This document shows positions 48,446 to 56,289 of a stretch of DNA of 58,184 nucleotides, one piece after another. The stretch is from contig CAJBYR010000280.1 in the NCBI GenBank assembly GCA_903959855.1, forward strand, positions 1 to 58,184. Direction: 5' to 3'. The DNA comes from an uncultured beta proteobacterium (GTDB lineage: Bacteria; Pseudomonadota; Gammaproteobacteria; Burkholderiales; Rhodocyclaceae). Under the pieces are notes generated by a model. That model saw only the letters and a program-made list of their open reading frames with translations. It had not been told where the DNA came from and did not search any database. The position numbers and the translations under genes were made by a program. Position 1 is the first letter of the stretch. Each line of letters opens with the position of its first letter.

Positions 48446-49972
48446 ATGTCGCAGCATAGTCAGCCCAACGTCGAACAAGTGCCAGAGCCTTCAGATCCGA
48501 AGCCAGGCGGGGGCTTGGGGACAAGCTTTAACCAGAAGGGCTCCAGGATTCTGGGTGGTCTGGTCATTTACCTGACTCTGGCGACTGGCGTTATTGGCTG
48601 GGAGAGAAAGCTGCTCTTCGAAGCGGTAAATCAGCTGGAGGCGGTCCACGTGCTGGAAGAGCAGCAACTCGCGCTGAACATTGCTGTTTCTCATGCCATC
48701 CTGACGGTGAACGAAAACTATTTTTCGGAAGATCTCGCTGCTGCGGCGCGACTACTAAACCTGGAGATCAATGGTGTAGTGTCGAAGCTTGCCCGGATGG
48801 AGGTCGAGTCAGGTGACTTGGGTGCTTACATTGCCAATCTGAACAGATTCAATGCGCAGCTTCAGCTGAATCCAACGCGCACTACGATTGCTGAATTGCG
48901 CGAGGAGTTCCATCAACTGGTACTCCGCCTCGATCTCATGACTACAGGAGTTCGTGAGCGGAAAGCGGCTGTTTTGGCCGGATATCGCGACGTTTTCAGG
49001 CGACTGACCACCGAATTGTTTGCGCTTATGATCATTGGAGTCGCAAGCATCGGCTGGCTCAGCACCATATTCTTCAGGCAGCTCTCGCGCGATATCGGCC
49101 TCGTCAAGGTTCGTGCTGGAGAGATAGTGAGGGGGTATCGAGGCCCGCCGCTGGCCGTGACTCGCAAGGATGAGCTAGGTGTTTTGATGTTGGCTGTCAA
49201 TGATATGGAAGCTGAACTCAGTTCGCGCGACAGCCAATTGGAACTGAGCAGGCAGCAACACTTCCATACAGAAAAAATGGCCGCAGTGGGCTCGCTTGCT
49301 GCAGCGGTGGCGCATGAAATAAATAATCCTCTTGCCGCCATCGTCGGCCTGGCTGAGAATCTGGTCAATGAAAGGGCGCAGGGTAGCCACAAGGGACGCG
49401 CGGCGGATGATCAGATCGATCTAATCCTCGAACAGGCGCGACGTGTAATGTCGATCACCCGTCAGATCGGGGAGTTTTCGTTGCAGCGTCCGCTGGTGCC
49501 GACATTTATCGACCTGAATGGCCTGATCAAGAGCACATGTGCCTTCATCAGTTTTGACAAGCGCTTTCGCGGGATAGCCATGAAACAGGAACTTGCCGAC
49601 GATCTGCCGGCGCTGTTGGTAATTTCGGACCATATTGTGCAGGTGTTAATGAACGTGTTGATCAACGCAGCCGATGCGCTCGAAGGGCGCGAGGATAGCG
49701 CTCCGTCGATCCTGGTAGAAACTCGCCTTGAGATCGGTTCGGTGATTCTCAGCGTGTCTGATAATGGTCCGGGAATTGCTTCGGAAAACCTGGGTCGGGT
49801 CTTTGATGCGCATTTCACTACCAAGCCCCCGGGGCGGGGCTCCGGACTTGGTTTGTCGTTGTGCCGCAGCCTGGTCCAGCAGGATGGTGGTGACATACAA
49901 GTACGCTCTGTTTCTGGGCAAGGTGCCACAGTGCGGATTATTCTGCCGATTCCAGCTGATACGGTGCATTAG
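48446..49972 (+). CDS. Membrane-bound sensor histidine kinase (NtrB/ZraS-like)
   Basis: 508 residues. An N-terminal membrane helix (LGGLVIYLTLATGVIGW), a periplasmic helical domain of about 130 residues with no known ligand site, a second helix (LFALMIIGVASIGWLSTIFF), a HAMP-like linker, then the phospho-acceptor box AAVAHEINNPLAAIVGLAENL with His290, N box NVLINAADAL, and G boxes VSDNGPGIASEN and GRGSGLGLSLCRSLV. This is the class that partners NtrC-type regulators. It sits 10 bases before such a regulator. The periplasmic sensor could report redox or envelope state. Confidence 0.93.
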   Translation: MSQHSQPNVEQVPEPSDPKPGGGLGTSFNQKGSRILGGLVIYLTLATGVIGWERKLLFEAVNQLEAVHVLEEQQLALNIAVSHAILTVNENYFSEDLAAAARLLNLEINGVVSKLARMEVESGDLGAYIANLNRFNAQLQLNPTRTTIAELREEFHQLVLRLDLMTTGVRERKAAVLAGYRDVFRRLTTELFALMIIGVASIGWLSTIFFRQLSRDIGLVKVRAGEIVRGYRGPPLAVTRKDELGVLMLAVNDMEAELSSRDSQLELSRQQHFHTEKMAAVGSLAAAVAHEINNPLAAIVGLAENLVNERAQGSHKGRAADDQIDLILEQARRVMSITRQIGEFSLQRPLVPTFIDLNGLIKSTCAFISFDKRFRGIAMKQELADDLPALLVISDHIVQVLMNVLINAADALEGREDSAPSILVETRLEIGSVILSVSDNGPGIASENLGRVFDAHFTTKPPGRGSGLGLSLCRSLVQQDGGDIQVRSVSGQGATVRIILPIPADTVH

Positions 49973-49982
49973 GAGAAACTGA

Positions 49983-51395
49983 GTGCATGTACTGATCATC
50001 GATGACGAGTTGGCTCTGCGGCAAATCATTGCGGCTACGGTACGTCGTGCCGGCTATTCTGCAGACATAGCTGTCGGCGTCAAGGACGCAGCAGCGAAGC
50101 TGGTTCGCGGCGATATCGATGTCGCAATATGCGATATCAGGATGCAAGATGGCGACGGGGTCGATCTTGTGCGCAGCATGAAGAGCTCCGGAGTTCCAAC
50201 GCTTTTTATCATGGTTACGGCTTTCGCTTCGGTACAGACCGCTGTTGAGGCCCTGCGTGCGGGTGCGATGGATTACATGGTCAAGCCCGTAGACAGCGAG
50301 GAACTGCTTTACCGGTTGCGACAAGCGCAGACCTTGCTGGGCTTGAAGGCTGAAAACGTTGCACTTCGAAAAATCGTAAGTGGCGAGCGCGGCGATAGCC
50401 GTTTCAAATTTACCTCATCATCGATGGCTGCCGTTGAGCGCCTCGCAACCCGCGTCGCTGCTATCGATAGCACTGTTCTGATTACAGGCGAAAGCGGTAC
50501 CGGCAAAGGAGTCCTCGCGCGGTTCATTCATGATCAGAGCCGGCGCGCAGAGGCTCCATTCATTCCGGTTAACTGCAGTGCAATTCCCGAGAACCTGCTT
50601 GAGAGCGAGCTTTTCGGGCACACCAAGGGGGCCTTCTCCGGAGCTGCTCAGGCGCGAAAGGGCCTATTTGCTCAGGCGGACACCGGCACATTGTTTCTGG
50701 ATGAGATTGGCGAGCTCCCTCTGCACATGCAGACGAAAATGTTGCACGTGATCGAGGACAAGGAAATTCGTCCGGTCGGAGGCGAGCAGTTGCGAAAGGT
50801 AGATACGCGAATTGTAGTGGCGACCAATCGGGACCTGCCGATGATGGTAGCGGCAGGGAGCTTTCGCGAGGATCTTTTTTTCCGGATTTCGCAATTTCAC
50901 ATTGATATTCCACCGCTGCGGAATCGCGGTGAAGATATTTTGCGCCTGATCAACTTTTTCTTGGATGCGGCCAAACAAAAGGGCGAAACCAACATTGAGC
51001 TTGATTCTGCCGCGGAGGAATTGCTGCTGGAGTATCCGTGGCCCGGCAATGTTCGCGAACTCGAGAACGTAATTGGCCGCGCCATGATCATGTCTGATGG
51101 CGGGAAAATCACTATCGGGGATCTGCCGCCGAGCTTGTCTATTAGAACCGGGAAATTCGAAGGTGAGCAGAAGTCGCCTTTGGCGAGTCGAAGCTTGCGT
51201 GATCAAATTCGGCAGGCAGAAGCTGATATTATTTTTCGGGTTCTGACGGAGTGTGACGGCGATAGGAAAGCCGCTGCACGTCAGCTTGAAATAGGGCTCT
51301 CGAGTCTTTACCGTAAGCTGGAGGAGTTTGAAGCTTTGGGACAGGGGCTTGTTCGTACCAACGAAGACTTTCGACGATCCGAGCGAAATGGATAA
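49983..51395 (+). CDS. NtrC-family sigma-54-dependent response regulator
   Basis: 470 residues from a GTG. Receiver domain with IDDE and phosphorylation site Asp51 (VAICDIRM), Lys in MVKPVD. AAA+ domain with Walker A GESGTGKG, the sigma-54 contact loop GAFSGA (the usual GAFTGA with Thr to Ser), Walker B TLFLDEIGEL, and the arginine region NRDLPMMVAAGSFREDLFFRI. The C-terminal Fis-type helix-turn-helix is GDRKAAARQLEIGLSSLYRKLEEF. It activates sigma-54 promoters from distant enhancer sites. Five such promoters precede cytochrome units in this window, making it their likely activator, though no binding site has been identified. Confidence 0.94.
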   Translation: MHVLIIDDELALRQIIAATVRRAGYSADIAVGVKDAAAKLVRGDIDVAICDIRMQDGDGVDLVRSMKSSGVPTLFIMVTAFASVQTAVEALRAGAMDYMVKPVDSEELLYRLRQAQTLLGLKAENVALRKIVSGERGDSRFKFTSSSMAAVERLATRVAAIDSTVLITGESGTGKGVLARFIHDQSRRAEAPFIPVNCSAIPENLLESELFGHTKGAFSGAAQARKGLFAQADTGTLFLDEIGELPLHMQTKMLHVIEDKEIRPVGGEQLRKVDTRIVVATNRDLPMMVAAGSFREDLFFRISQFHIDIPPLRNRGEDILRLINFFLDAAKQKGETNIELDSAAEELLLEYPWPGNVRELENVIGRAMIMSDGGKITIGDLPPSLSIRTGKFEGEQKSPLASRSLRDQIRQAEADIIFRVLTECDGDRKAAARQLEIGLSSLYRKLEEFEALGQGLVRTNEDFRRSERNG

Positions 51396-51726
51396 GTGCA
51401 GGAATCATCAACGATAGAATGCGATCCGAGGTGCAGGTCTTCTTTCTAAGTGCGGCTTATTCTGGAGTAAGTGCGGTGCCGGTAACGGGAAAGGATTCCG
51501 GGCGCGCTGCGCCGGATAGAGTCCTGCTCGGTGAGCGTTGCACGGCGATCGTGACGTGAAGGTGCGAGAGGGTGATAACTAACTGCAGGTGAAAAAGCAG
51601 TTTGCTATCCGGCGATATCCGGAGTTGGACAAGGCGGTTCGATTGCTATCCAGCATATTTTGCGGTGGTGTGTCCTGGTCTGATTTTTCGACTGAAGAGC
51701 AATTCGGTGCAACTGAGGTGGACTTA
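51396..51726 (+). other. Intergenic region ahead of the second cytochrome operon
   Basis: About 330 bases after the regulator stop. The reading frame of the following Sel1 gene stays open back to a GTG at 51589, but the signal peptide begins at 51727, so this part is probably leader. I see no sigma-54 match with proper spacing. A CCGGGCGCGC-TGCGCCGG palindromic stretch near 51508 is the only structure. Confidence 0.4.
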
Positions 51727-52395
51727 ATGGTGAGTACTAATTTCTACAAAAGTTTGGCCGGGGCGGCAACTGCCGTGGTTTTATGCTTTGGTTTCGGCTC
51801 GATTCCCGCATTGGCCGGCCCCGATGAGGATTTTGCAGAGGGAAAGATTTCATATCAGAGAGCTGATTTTTCAACTGCAATTCCCGTGCTGCGCAGGGCT
51901 GCTGAAGCAGGGCATAGCGATGCACAGGTACTCTTGGCTTCGATTCTTGATGCCGCTGATTCGGATGACGAGGCGGTAGCTTGGTACAAAAAAGCTGCTG
52001 ATAAGGGTAATCCTGACGGGATTTTCGGTCTTGCCGGCATGCTTTTTTCGGGCGAAGGTGCTGCGAAGGACGTTAAGGCAGCCAGAGAGTTGTACACGCG
52101 TGCTGCGGAGACCGGGCACAAGGGGGCAATCGCCGCCCTTGCTCAAGGATATATACGTGGTGATCTTGATATCCCTGAGAGCGAGCGAGTCGGGAAGGTG
52201 GCGCTGAAATGGATTTCCCTGGCAGCTGACGATGGGATATTGGTCGCTTTGGATGCACTTGAGCAGGCGTATCGTGTTGGTGGTTATGGATTGCCACCGG
52301 ATGTCGCAAAGGCAAACGAATTAAAAAAGAAGAGCGATAAGATCAGGGGAGTCAAAGAAGGAAAGAAGGGGCGTCGTCGTGGAGAAGCCAAATGA
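51727..52395 (+). CDS. Sel1-repeat periplasmic protein
   Basis: 222 residues from the ATG at 51727 (RBS AGGTGG). Signal peptide to ALAG. Three to four Sel1 repeats (AAEAGHSDAQVLLASILDAADSDDEAVAWYKKAADKGNPDGIFGLAGMLFSGEGAAKDVKAARELYTRAAETGHKGAIAALAQGYIRG). Basic C-terminus (KEGKKGRRRGEAK). It is the first gene of an operon with a monoheme cytochrome, two propellers and a triheme protein, overlapping the cytochrome start by four bases. Likely a scaffold for those proteins. Confidence 0.85.
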   Translation: MVSTNFYKSLAGAATAVVLCFGFGSIPALAGPDEDFAEGKISYQRADFSTAIPVLRRAAEAGHSDAQVLLASILDAADSDDEAVAWYKKAADKGNPDGIFGLAGMLFSGEGAAKDVKAARELYTRAAETGHKGAIAALAQGYIRGDLDIPESERVGKVALKWISLAADDGILVALDALEQAYRVGGYGLPPDVAKANELKKKSDKIRGVKEGKKGRRRGEAK

Positions 52396-52706
52396 AGATT
52401 AAATTGGGCACTGGAATCCGGATTGTCGGACTCGTTGCTGCTCTGCTGCCTGATGTTGCACTTGCACTGGACTTGATGCGCGGGCAGCGGGTCTACAACA
52501 CACATTGTGCGGTTTGCCATGGAATGAACGGTATCCCCGTAATTCAGCAAGCGCCTAGCTTTGCTTCGAAGGAGCGTCTGATGCAACCGGATATGGTGCT
52601 ACTCCAGTCAGTAAAGATGGGGAAGTCGATCATGCCTCCATTCATGGGAATATTGAACAACGATGAGATTCTGGATGCTCTCAACTATGCACGGACGCTT
52701 CGCTGA
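52392..52706 (+). CDS. Small monoheme cytochrome c
   Basis: 104 residues. Signal peptide (IVGLVAALLPDVALA), one heme site CAVCHGMNG about residue 39, and a probable distal Met in GKSIMPPFMG followed by the terminal helix NDEILDALNYARTL. This is a minimal class I cytochrome of the c6/cbb3-CcoP type. It overlaps the Sel1 gene (ATGA). Probably a periplasmic carrier for the associated triheme protein. Confidence 0.9.
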   Translation: MKIKLGTGIRIVGLVAALLPDVALALDLMRGQRVYNTHCAVCHGMNGIPVIQQAPSFASKERLMQPDMVLLQSVKMGKSIMPPFMGILNNDEILDALNYARTLR

Positions 52707-52719
52707 AGGAGTTTCATCG

Positions 52720-53781
52720 ATGTGCTTGTTTATTCGCGGTGCCATTGCGCTGACTGTAATGTACCTATGTACGTTACCTGCTGCGGTTATGGCACAAGGT
52801 GTCGAGAAGGTTGTTGAAAAGTTTGAAACCGGAAGCGGAACCTACGTTCGCTCGCTGCTTTATAACAAAGCAGGGAATTCGTTGTGGGTGGGAACTTCGG
52901 TTGGCGTGATGGAGATCGATCTCAAGACTATGTCGCCGAGAAATACCTTCACTCGAAACGATGGTCTGGCCAATGAGTACGTGTTTGCAGTTGGAATCGA
53001 TTCGGCAGGGTACACGTGGTTTGGGACCAATGCCGGTGGCGCATCGCGGTACAAGGACGGAAAGTGGAAGACCTATTTCCCGATGCATGGTCTTGCTGAC
53101 TACTGGATCTATTCGTTCGCCAATGACAAGAAAGGAAACCTCTGGATTGGTACCTGGGCTGGTGCCAATCTCTTTAACGTCAAGACCGGTAAATTTACTA
53201 CCTATGTAAAGGAGTTGATCAACGAATGGGTCTATGGCCTGGGGGTCGATAAGGACGGACGTGTCTGGTTTGGCACTGAAGGTGGTGTCTCGATGTACGA
53301 TGGGACGCGCTGGAAGTCCTGGACTCACAAAGATGGATTGGGCGCAGAAAACCCGGAGAACCTTCCCGCGAGTCCGAATACGGGCCTTGGCACCCGATCC
53401 CGCCATGATCTTGCGACGGAAGTGCAGGGGGCGGGATCATACAATCCCAACTACGTATTTTCGATTCTTGTGGCCAAGGACAACAGCATTTGGGCCGGCA
53501 CCTGGGGCGGCGGGGTCAGTCGTTGGGATGGTAAGAAATGGTCCAGTCTTTCGTCGGTAAATGGGCTGGCTGGAAACATTGTCTATTCTGTTGCTCAAGA
53601 TGGCGACGGGATTTTTTGGTTCGGCACCAACAAGGGCGTATCGCGTTTCGACGGGAAAAACTGGCGGACCATCGGCACCTCTGACGGGTTGCTCGACGAG
53701 CATGTATATTCAATTGCACTGACTCCGGGCAATGTGTGGGCCGGTACGAAGCGTGGTGTAGCCAGGATAGCGACAAAATGA
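52720..53781 (+). CDS. Periplasmic Reg_prop beta-propeller protein 1
   Basis: 353 residues from the ATG at 52720 (RBS AAGGAG). Signal peptide ends AVMAQG. Blades of the two-component-regulator-propeller type repeat: NSLWVGTSVGVMEIDLKT, GYTWFGTNAGGASRYKDGKWKTY, GNLWIGTWAGANLFNVKTGKFTTY, GRVWFGTEGGVSMYDGTRWKSW, SIWAGTWGGGVSRWDGKKW and FWFGTNKGVSRFDGKNWRTI. In regulators these form periplasmic sensor heads, but here the protein has no kinase or other domain. It overlaps the next propeller by four bases. In this context it may be an electron-transfer scaffold equivalent to the NHL proteins. Confidence 0.88.
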   Translation: MCLFIRGAIALTVMYLCTLPAAVMAQGVEKVVEKFETGSGTYVRSLLYNKAGNSLWVGTSVGVMEIDLKTMSPRNTFTRNDGLANEYVFAVGIDSAGYTWFGTNAGGASRYKDGKWKTYFPMHGLADYWIYSFANDKKGNLWIGTWAGANLFNVKTGKFTTYVKELINEWVYGLGVDKDGRVWFGTEGGVSMYDGTRWKSWTHKDGLGAENPENLPASPNTGLGTRSRHDLATEVQGAGSYNPNYVFSILVAKDNSIWAGTWGGGVSRWDGKKWSSLSSVNGLAGNIVYSVAQDGDGIFWFGTNKGVSRFDGKNWRTIGTSDGLLDEHVYSIALTPGNVWAGTKRGVARIATK

Positions 53782-55001
53782 ACATGAAAATTATCGCTTC
53801 GACTATGCGATCGGTCCCATCAATCATTGCGCTTGCATTGGCCTTGGGCACCGCAGGTGGAAGTTCAATAGCAGCTGATTCCGCAGCACGAGGTACGCCT
53901 TCCGGAAATCCTTCAATGGGTGCAAGCCACCCGCCTGTTGCGCCGCCTGTTCGCGAAGGGAAGGTTACCGTCGATCCGGCGGCCAAATTTACGCATTTCA
54001 GAGTTGGCAACAAGAACGTAAAGTCCTTGTATACCGACAGTGGCGTAGTTTGGGTTGGTACGTCCGGTGGTTTGATTCGCTACGATACAAAAGATGACAG
54101 TTTCAAGCTGTTCGATACCAAGAATGGCCTGCTTTCCAATGGCATGTTTTTCGTTGGCAAGGTCAAGGGGCGTATCGCGGTCGGTACCTATGGTGGCGGG
54201 CTGTCCTTGCTCGACGAGAAAACCGGAAATTGGCAGACCTACAATATTCCGGAAGGCCTTGGCGACGCGTTTATTTATGACGTTATCACAGCAAAAAACG
54301 GTGATATCTGGATCGCAACCTGGTCCGGAGCCAACCGTGTTCGGGGTGGTGATCTCGACAACCGCAGCAAGTGGGATCTCTATACCGTAGACAACACCAG
54401 AGGAGGGCTACCCAACGACTGGGTTTATGGTCTAGCCGAAGGTAAGGATGGCGATATCTGGCTGGCAACCGAAGGTGGAATGGCTCGATTCGCCAAAGGT
54501 CGCTGGGAAAACTGGAATCACGCGAAGGGTATGGGGGCATCCTATGATCGCGTAAAAAAGGATATTGCCTTCAAGAACGACCCGAGCAAGCAGTCGGTAC
54601 ATCACGCCAAGCAGAAGGAAGAAATGGGGCTGCAGGATGTCGATGTGGCATACAACCCCAACTATATAGTAGCGCTTGAGGTTGATTCGTCGGGACAGGT
54701 GTGGGCCGGCACGTGGGGCGGCGGTCTATCGAGGTTCGATGGACGGCGCTGGCAGAGCTATACCACTGCCGAAGGTTTGCCGGGAAACCATGTATTTGCT
54801 CTGCATATCGATCGCAAAGGTGAGCTCTGGATCGGCACCAATAGTGGGCTCGCGCGCTGGCAAAAGGGCAAGTTTTCGAAAGCATTGACTACTGCGGATG
54901 GGTTATTCGCGAATAACATTTTTGCCATGACTTCGTCTCCGGACGGGTCTCTTTGGGTTGGCAGCTATGGTGGGGTTGCTCATTTGCGGCCCGGAAAATA
55001 G
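53778..55001 (+). CDS. Periplasmic Reg_prop beta-propeller protein 2
   Basis: 407 residues. Signal peptide (IIALALALGTAGGSSIAADS), a Pro/Gly-rich spacer, then propeller blades with WVGTSGGLIRYDTKDDSFKLF, GDIWIATWSGANRV, GDIWLATEGGMARFAKGRWENW, GQVWAGTWGGGLSRFDGRRWQSY and GELWIGTNSGLARWQKGKF. It is a paralogue of the preceding protein, sharing the YNPNY and AGTWGGG motifs, with a charged insertion (KNDPSKQSVHHAKQKEEMG) between blades. The ATG overlaps the previous stop. The end overlaps the triheme gene. Confidence 0.88.
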   Translation: MNMKIIASTMRSVPSIIALALALGTAGGSSIAADSAARGTPSGNPSMGASHPPVAPPVREGKVTVDPAAKFTHFRVGNKNVKSLYTDSGVVWVGTSGGLIRYDTKDDSFKLFDTKNGLLSNGMFFVGKVKGRIAVGTYGGGLSLLDEKTGNWQTYNIPEGLGDAFIYDVITAKNGDIWIATWSGANRVRGGDLDNRSKWDLYTVDNTRGGLPNDWVYGLAEGKDGDIWLATEGGMARFAKGRWENWNHAKGMGASYDRVKKDIAFKNDPSKQSVHHAKQKEEMGLQDVDVAYNPNYIVALEVDSSGQVWAGTWGGGLSRFDGRRWQSYTTAEGLPGNHVFALHIDRKGELWIGTNSGLARWQKGKFSKALTTADGLFANNIFAMTSSPDGSLWVGSYGGVAHLRPGK

Positions 55002-55653
55002 TGGGCTGCCCGGATTGGGCGCGGTTCTGCAGCTGCTAGGCATTTCGTGCGGTTTGCTTTTGTTACTGAGTTTCGGGTCTGCATATGGCTTCGCGCTGGG
55101 AGCAGAGAGCTCCGTGCTGGCGTTCCTTAAAGCTGCGCCGAATGTTGTTCCCGCTGAGCCCCTCACCGACAAAAGTGCTTCCGCCGAAGATGAAGTGCAT
55201 CCGGCACGTCGGGCGATAGAGAACAATCCGATTTATGATGAAACCAATCCCGAATATTCGCGATTGCAGCGCATTGACGAGGCAACCCGCAATCTGAAGC
55301 GTGATGCCATTGGATTTCCCGATTGGATGGCGGCGCTGCGTTCCGGCGCAATTTCACCCAGGGCCGGCCTTTCCGATCGAGAGAAAATGAATGTGTTCGA
55401 TATGGATGTGGTAATGAAGAACACAAAGGAAATGCCCTATGTGCTATTCCCGCATCAGTCTCATACGCTTTGGCTGGATTGTTCAAACTGTCATCCGGTA
55501 CCCTTTTTGCCAAGAACCGGCTCCAATCCCATTTCTATGGCTCAGATTTTTCGCGGCGAATATTGCGGCATGTGCCATGATCGCGTCGCCTTCATTACAT
55601 TTTTCTCTTGCAGTAGATGCCATAGCGTGTCGCAGGAAAGGTCGCCTAAGTAG
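54967..55653 (+). CDS. Triheme c7-like cytochrome, membrane-anchored or exported
   Basis: About 228 residues from the ATG at 54967; the TTG at 54958 and a TTG further down are alternatives. A hydrophobic segment (LQLLGISCGLLLLLSFGSAYGFA) serves as signal or anchor. The soluble part has a helical region with WMAALRSGAISPRAGL, then VLFPHQSHTLWLDCSNCH, CGMCH and CSRCH, the same layout as the triheme proteins at 18854 and 20733. Last gene of the 51.7-55.7 kb operon. Likely the terminal carrier of this second module. Confidence 0.84.
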   Translation: MVGLLICGPENSGLPGLGAVLQLLGISCGLLLLLSFGSAYGFALGAESSVLAFLKAAPNVVPAEPLTDKSASAEDEVHPARRAIENNPIYDETNPEYSRLQRIDEATRNLKRDAIGFPDWMAALRSGAISPRAGLSDREKMNVFDMDVVMKNTKEMPYVLFPHQSHTLWLDCSNCHPVPFLPRTGSNPISMAQIFRGEYCGMCHDRVAFITFFSCSRCHSVSQERSPK

Positions 55654-55750
55654 GTCAGCTTGCCGGCAATTCCGCAGAACCGGAAATTTGATGTGGTCGC
55701 CTAAAACTGCCGAGCAAACCTGCCATGATTTTTGCTAGAGTATGGGCCGG

Positions 55751-55767
55751 CCCCCAACCTGTGGGGG
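55751..55767 (+). promoter_or_regulatory. Hairpin in the HiPIP leader
   Basis: CCCCCA-acctg-TGGGGG forms a six-base GC stem 23 bases before the HiPIP ATG and just ahead of its GGAG ribosome site. It may stabilise the 5' end of an abundant transcript or affect translation; no ligand class is recognisable. Confidence 0.35.
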
Positions 55768-55789
55768 ACTTTACCTGGAGAACGAAAGA

Positions 55790-56053
55790 ATGGATCAGTC
55801 CCGTCGTAACATGCTAAAGCTGGGCGGCGCCGCGCTCGCGATGATTCCCGTAGTTGCGATCGCTGCGAAGAACGATGCAATGCGTACTTCGATGAAGTAC
55901 AAGGACACCCCCGAGGGTGACAAGAGCTGCGCTAACTGCGTGCAGTTTGTTCCCGGCAAGTCGGCTACGGATGCCGGCGGCTGCAAGATTTTCCCGGGCG
56001 ACACCGAAGTTTCCCCGAAAGGTTACTGCGTTGCATGGGCCAAGAAGGCCTGA
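55790..56053 (+). CDS. High-potential iron-sulfur protein (HiPIP)
   Basis: 87 residues. The N-terminus SRRNMLKLGGAALAMIPVVAIAA is a twin-arginine signal, as HiPIPs fold with their cluster before export. The mature part (about 60 residues) has four Cys for one 4Fe-4S cluster: CANC, GGC and GYC in the HiPIP spacing, with KGYCVAWAKKA closing the protein. HiPIPs carry electrons at high potential between periplasmic complexes. It has a good RBS (GGAG) and a strong terminator, so it is a separate, probably abundant transcript next to cytochrome operons. Confidence 0.96.
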   Translation: MDQSRRNMLKLGGAALAMIPVVAIAAKNDAMRTSMKYKDTPEGDKSCANCVQFVPGKSATDAGGCKIFPGDTEVSPKGYCVAWAKKA

Positions 56054-56072
56054 TAGGTCTTGCTTCGGCATG

Positions 56073-56100
56073 AAAAGGGGCGGCAACGCCCCTTTTTTTT
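56073..56100 (+). terminator. Strong intrinsic terminator after the HiPIP gene
   Basis: AAAAGGGGCG-gcaa-CGCCCCTTTT followed by TTTT: a ten-base stem with a tetraloop and a run of eight T residues. Confidence 0.93.
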
Positions 56101-56243
56101 CGTCTGGCGCAGGCTCGCTCGCAAGGCCGATTGAATACAAGTCTGTTTAGGCTTCAATTTTGCTTGAACCCTCCTGCCGGATGTTCCCATTGTTTCCGTT
56201 ACCGGTTGAAGGCATCGGATATCCCCTGCCTTCAGGATATTCC

Positions 56244-56267
56244 ACGTTTTACCGTCGAAACGTGGCA
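56244..56267. promoter_or_regulatory. Inverted repeat upstream of the PAS sensor gene
   Basis: CCACGTTT-taccgtcg-AAACGTGG has eight-base perfect arms, 22 bases before the sensor ATG. It looks like an operator for a dimeric regulator. It overlaps TGGCAC, but the matching -12 box is not present, so it is not called a sigma-54 promoter. Confidence 0.4.
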
Positions 56268-56289
56268 CAGGGTTTTCTCATAAATTGGA

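Noticed and set aside
56265-56280. TGGCACAGGGTTTTCT as a sigma-54 promoter of the PAS sensor gene
   Set aside because: The -24 box is exact, but the -12 position has TC instead of the invariant GC at the N10 spacing.
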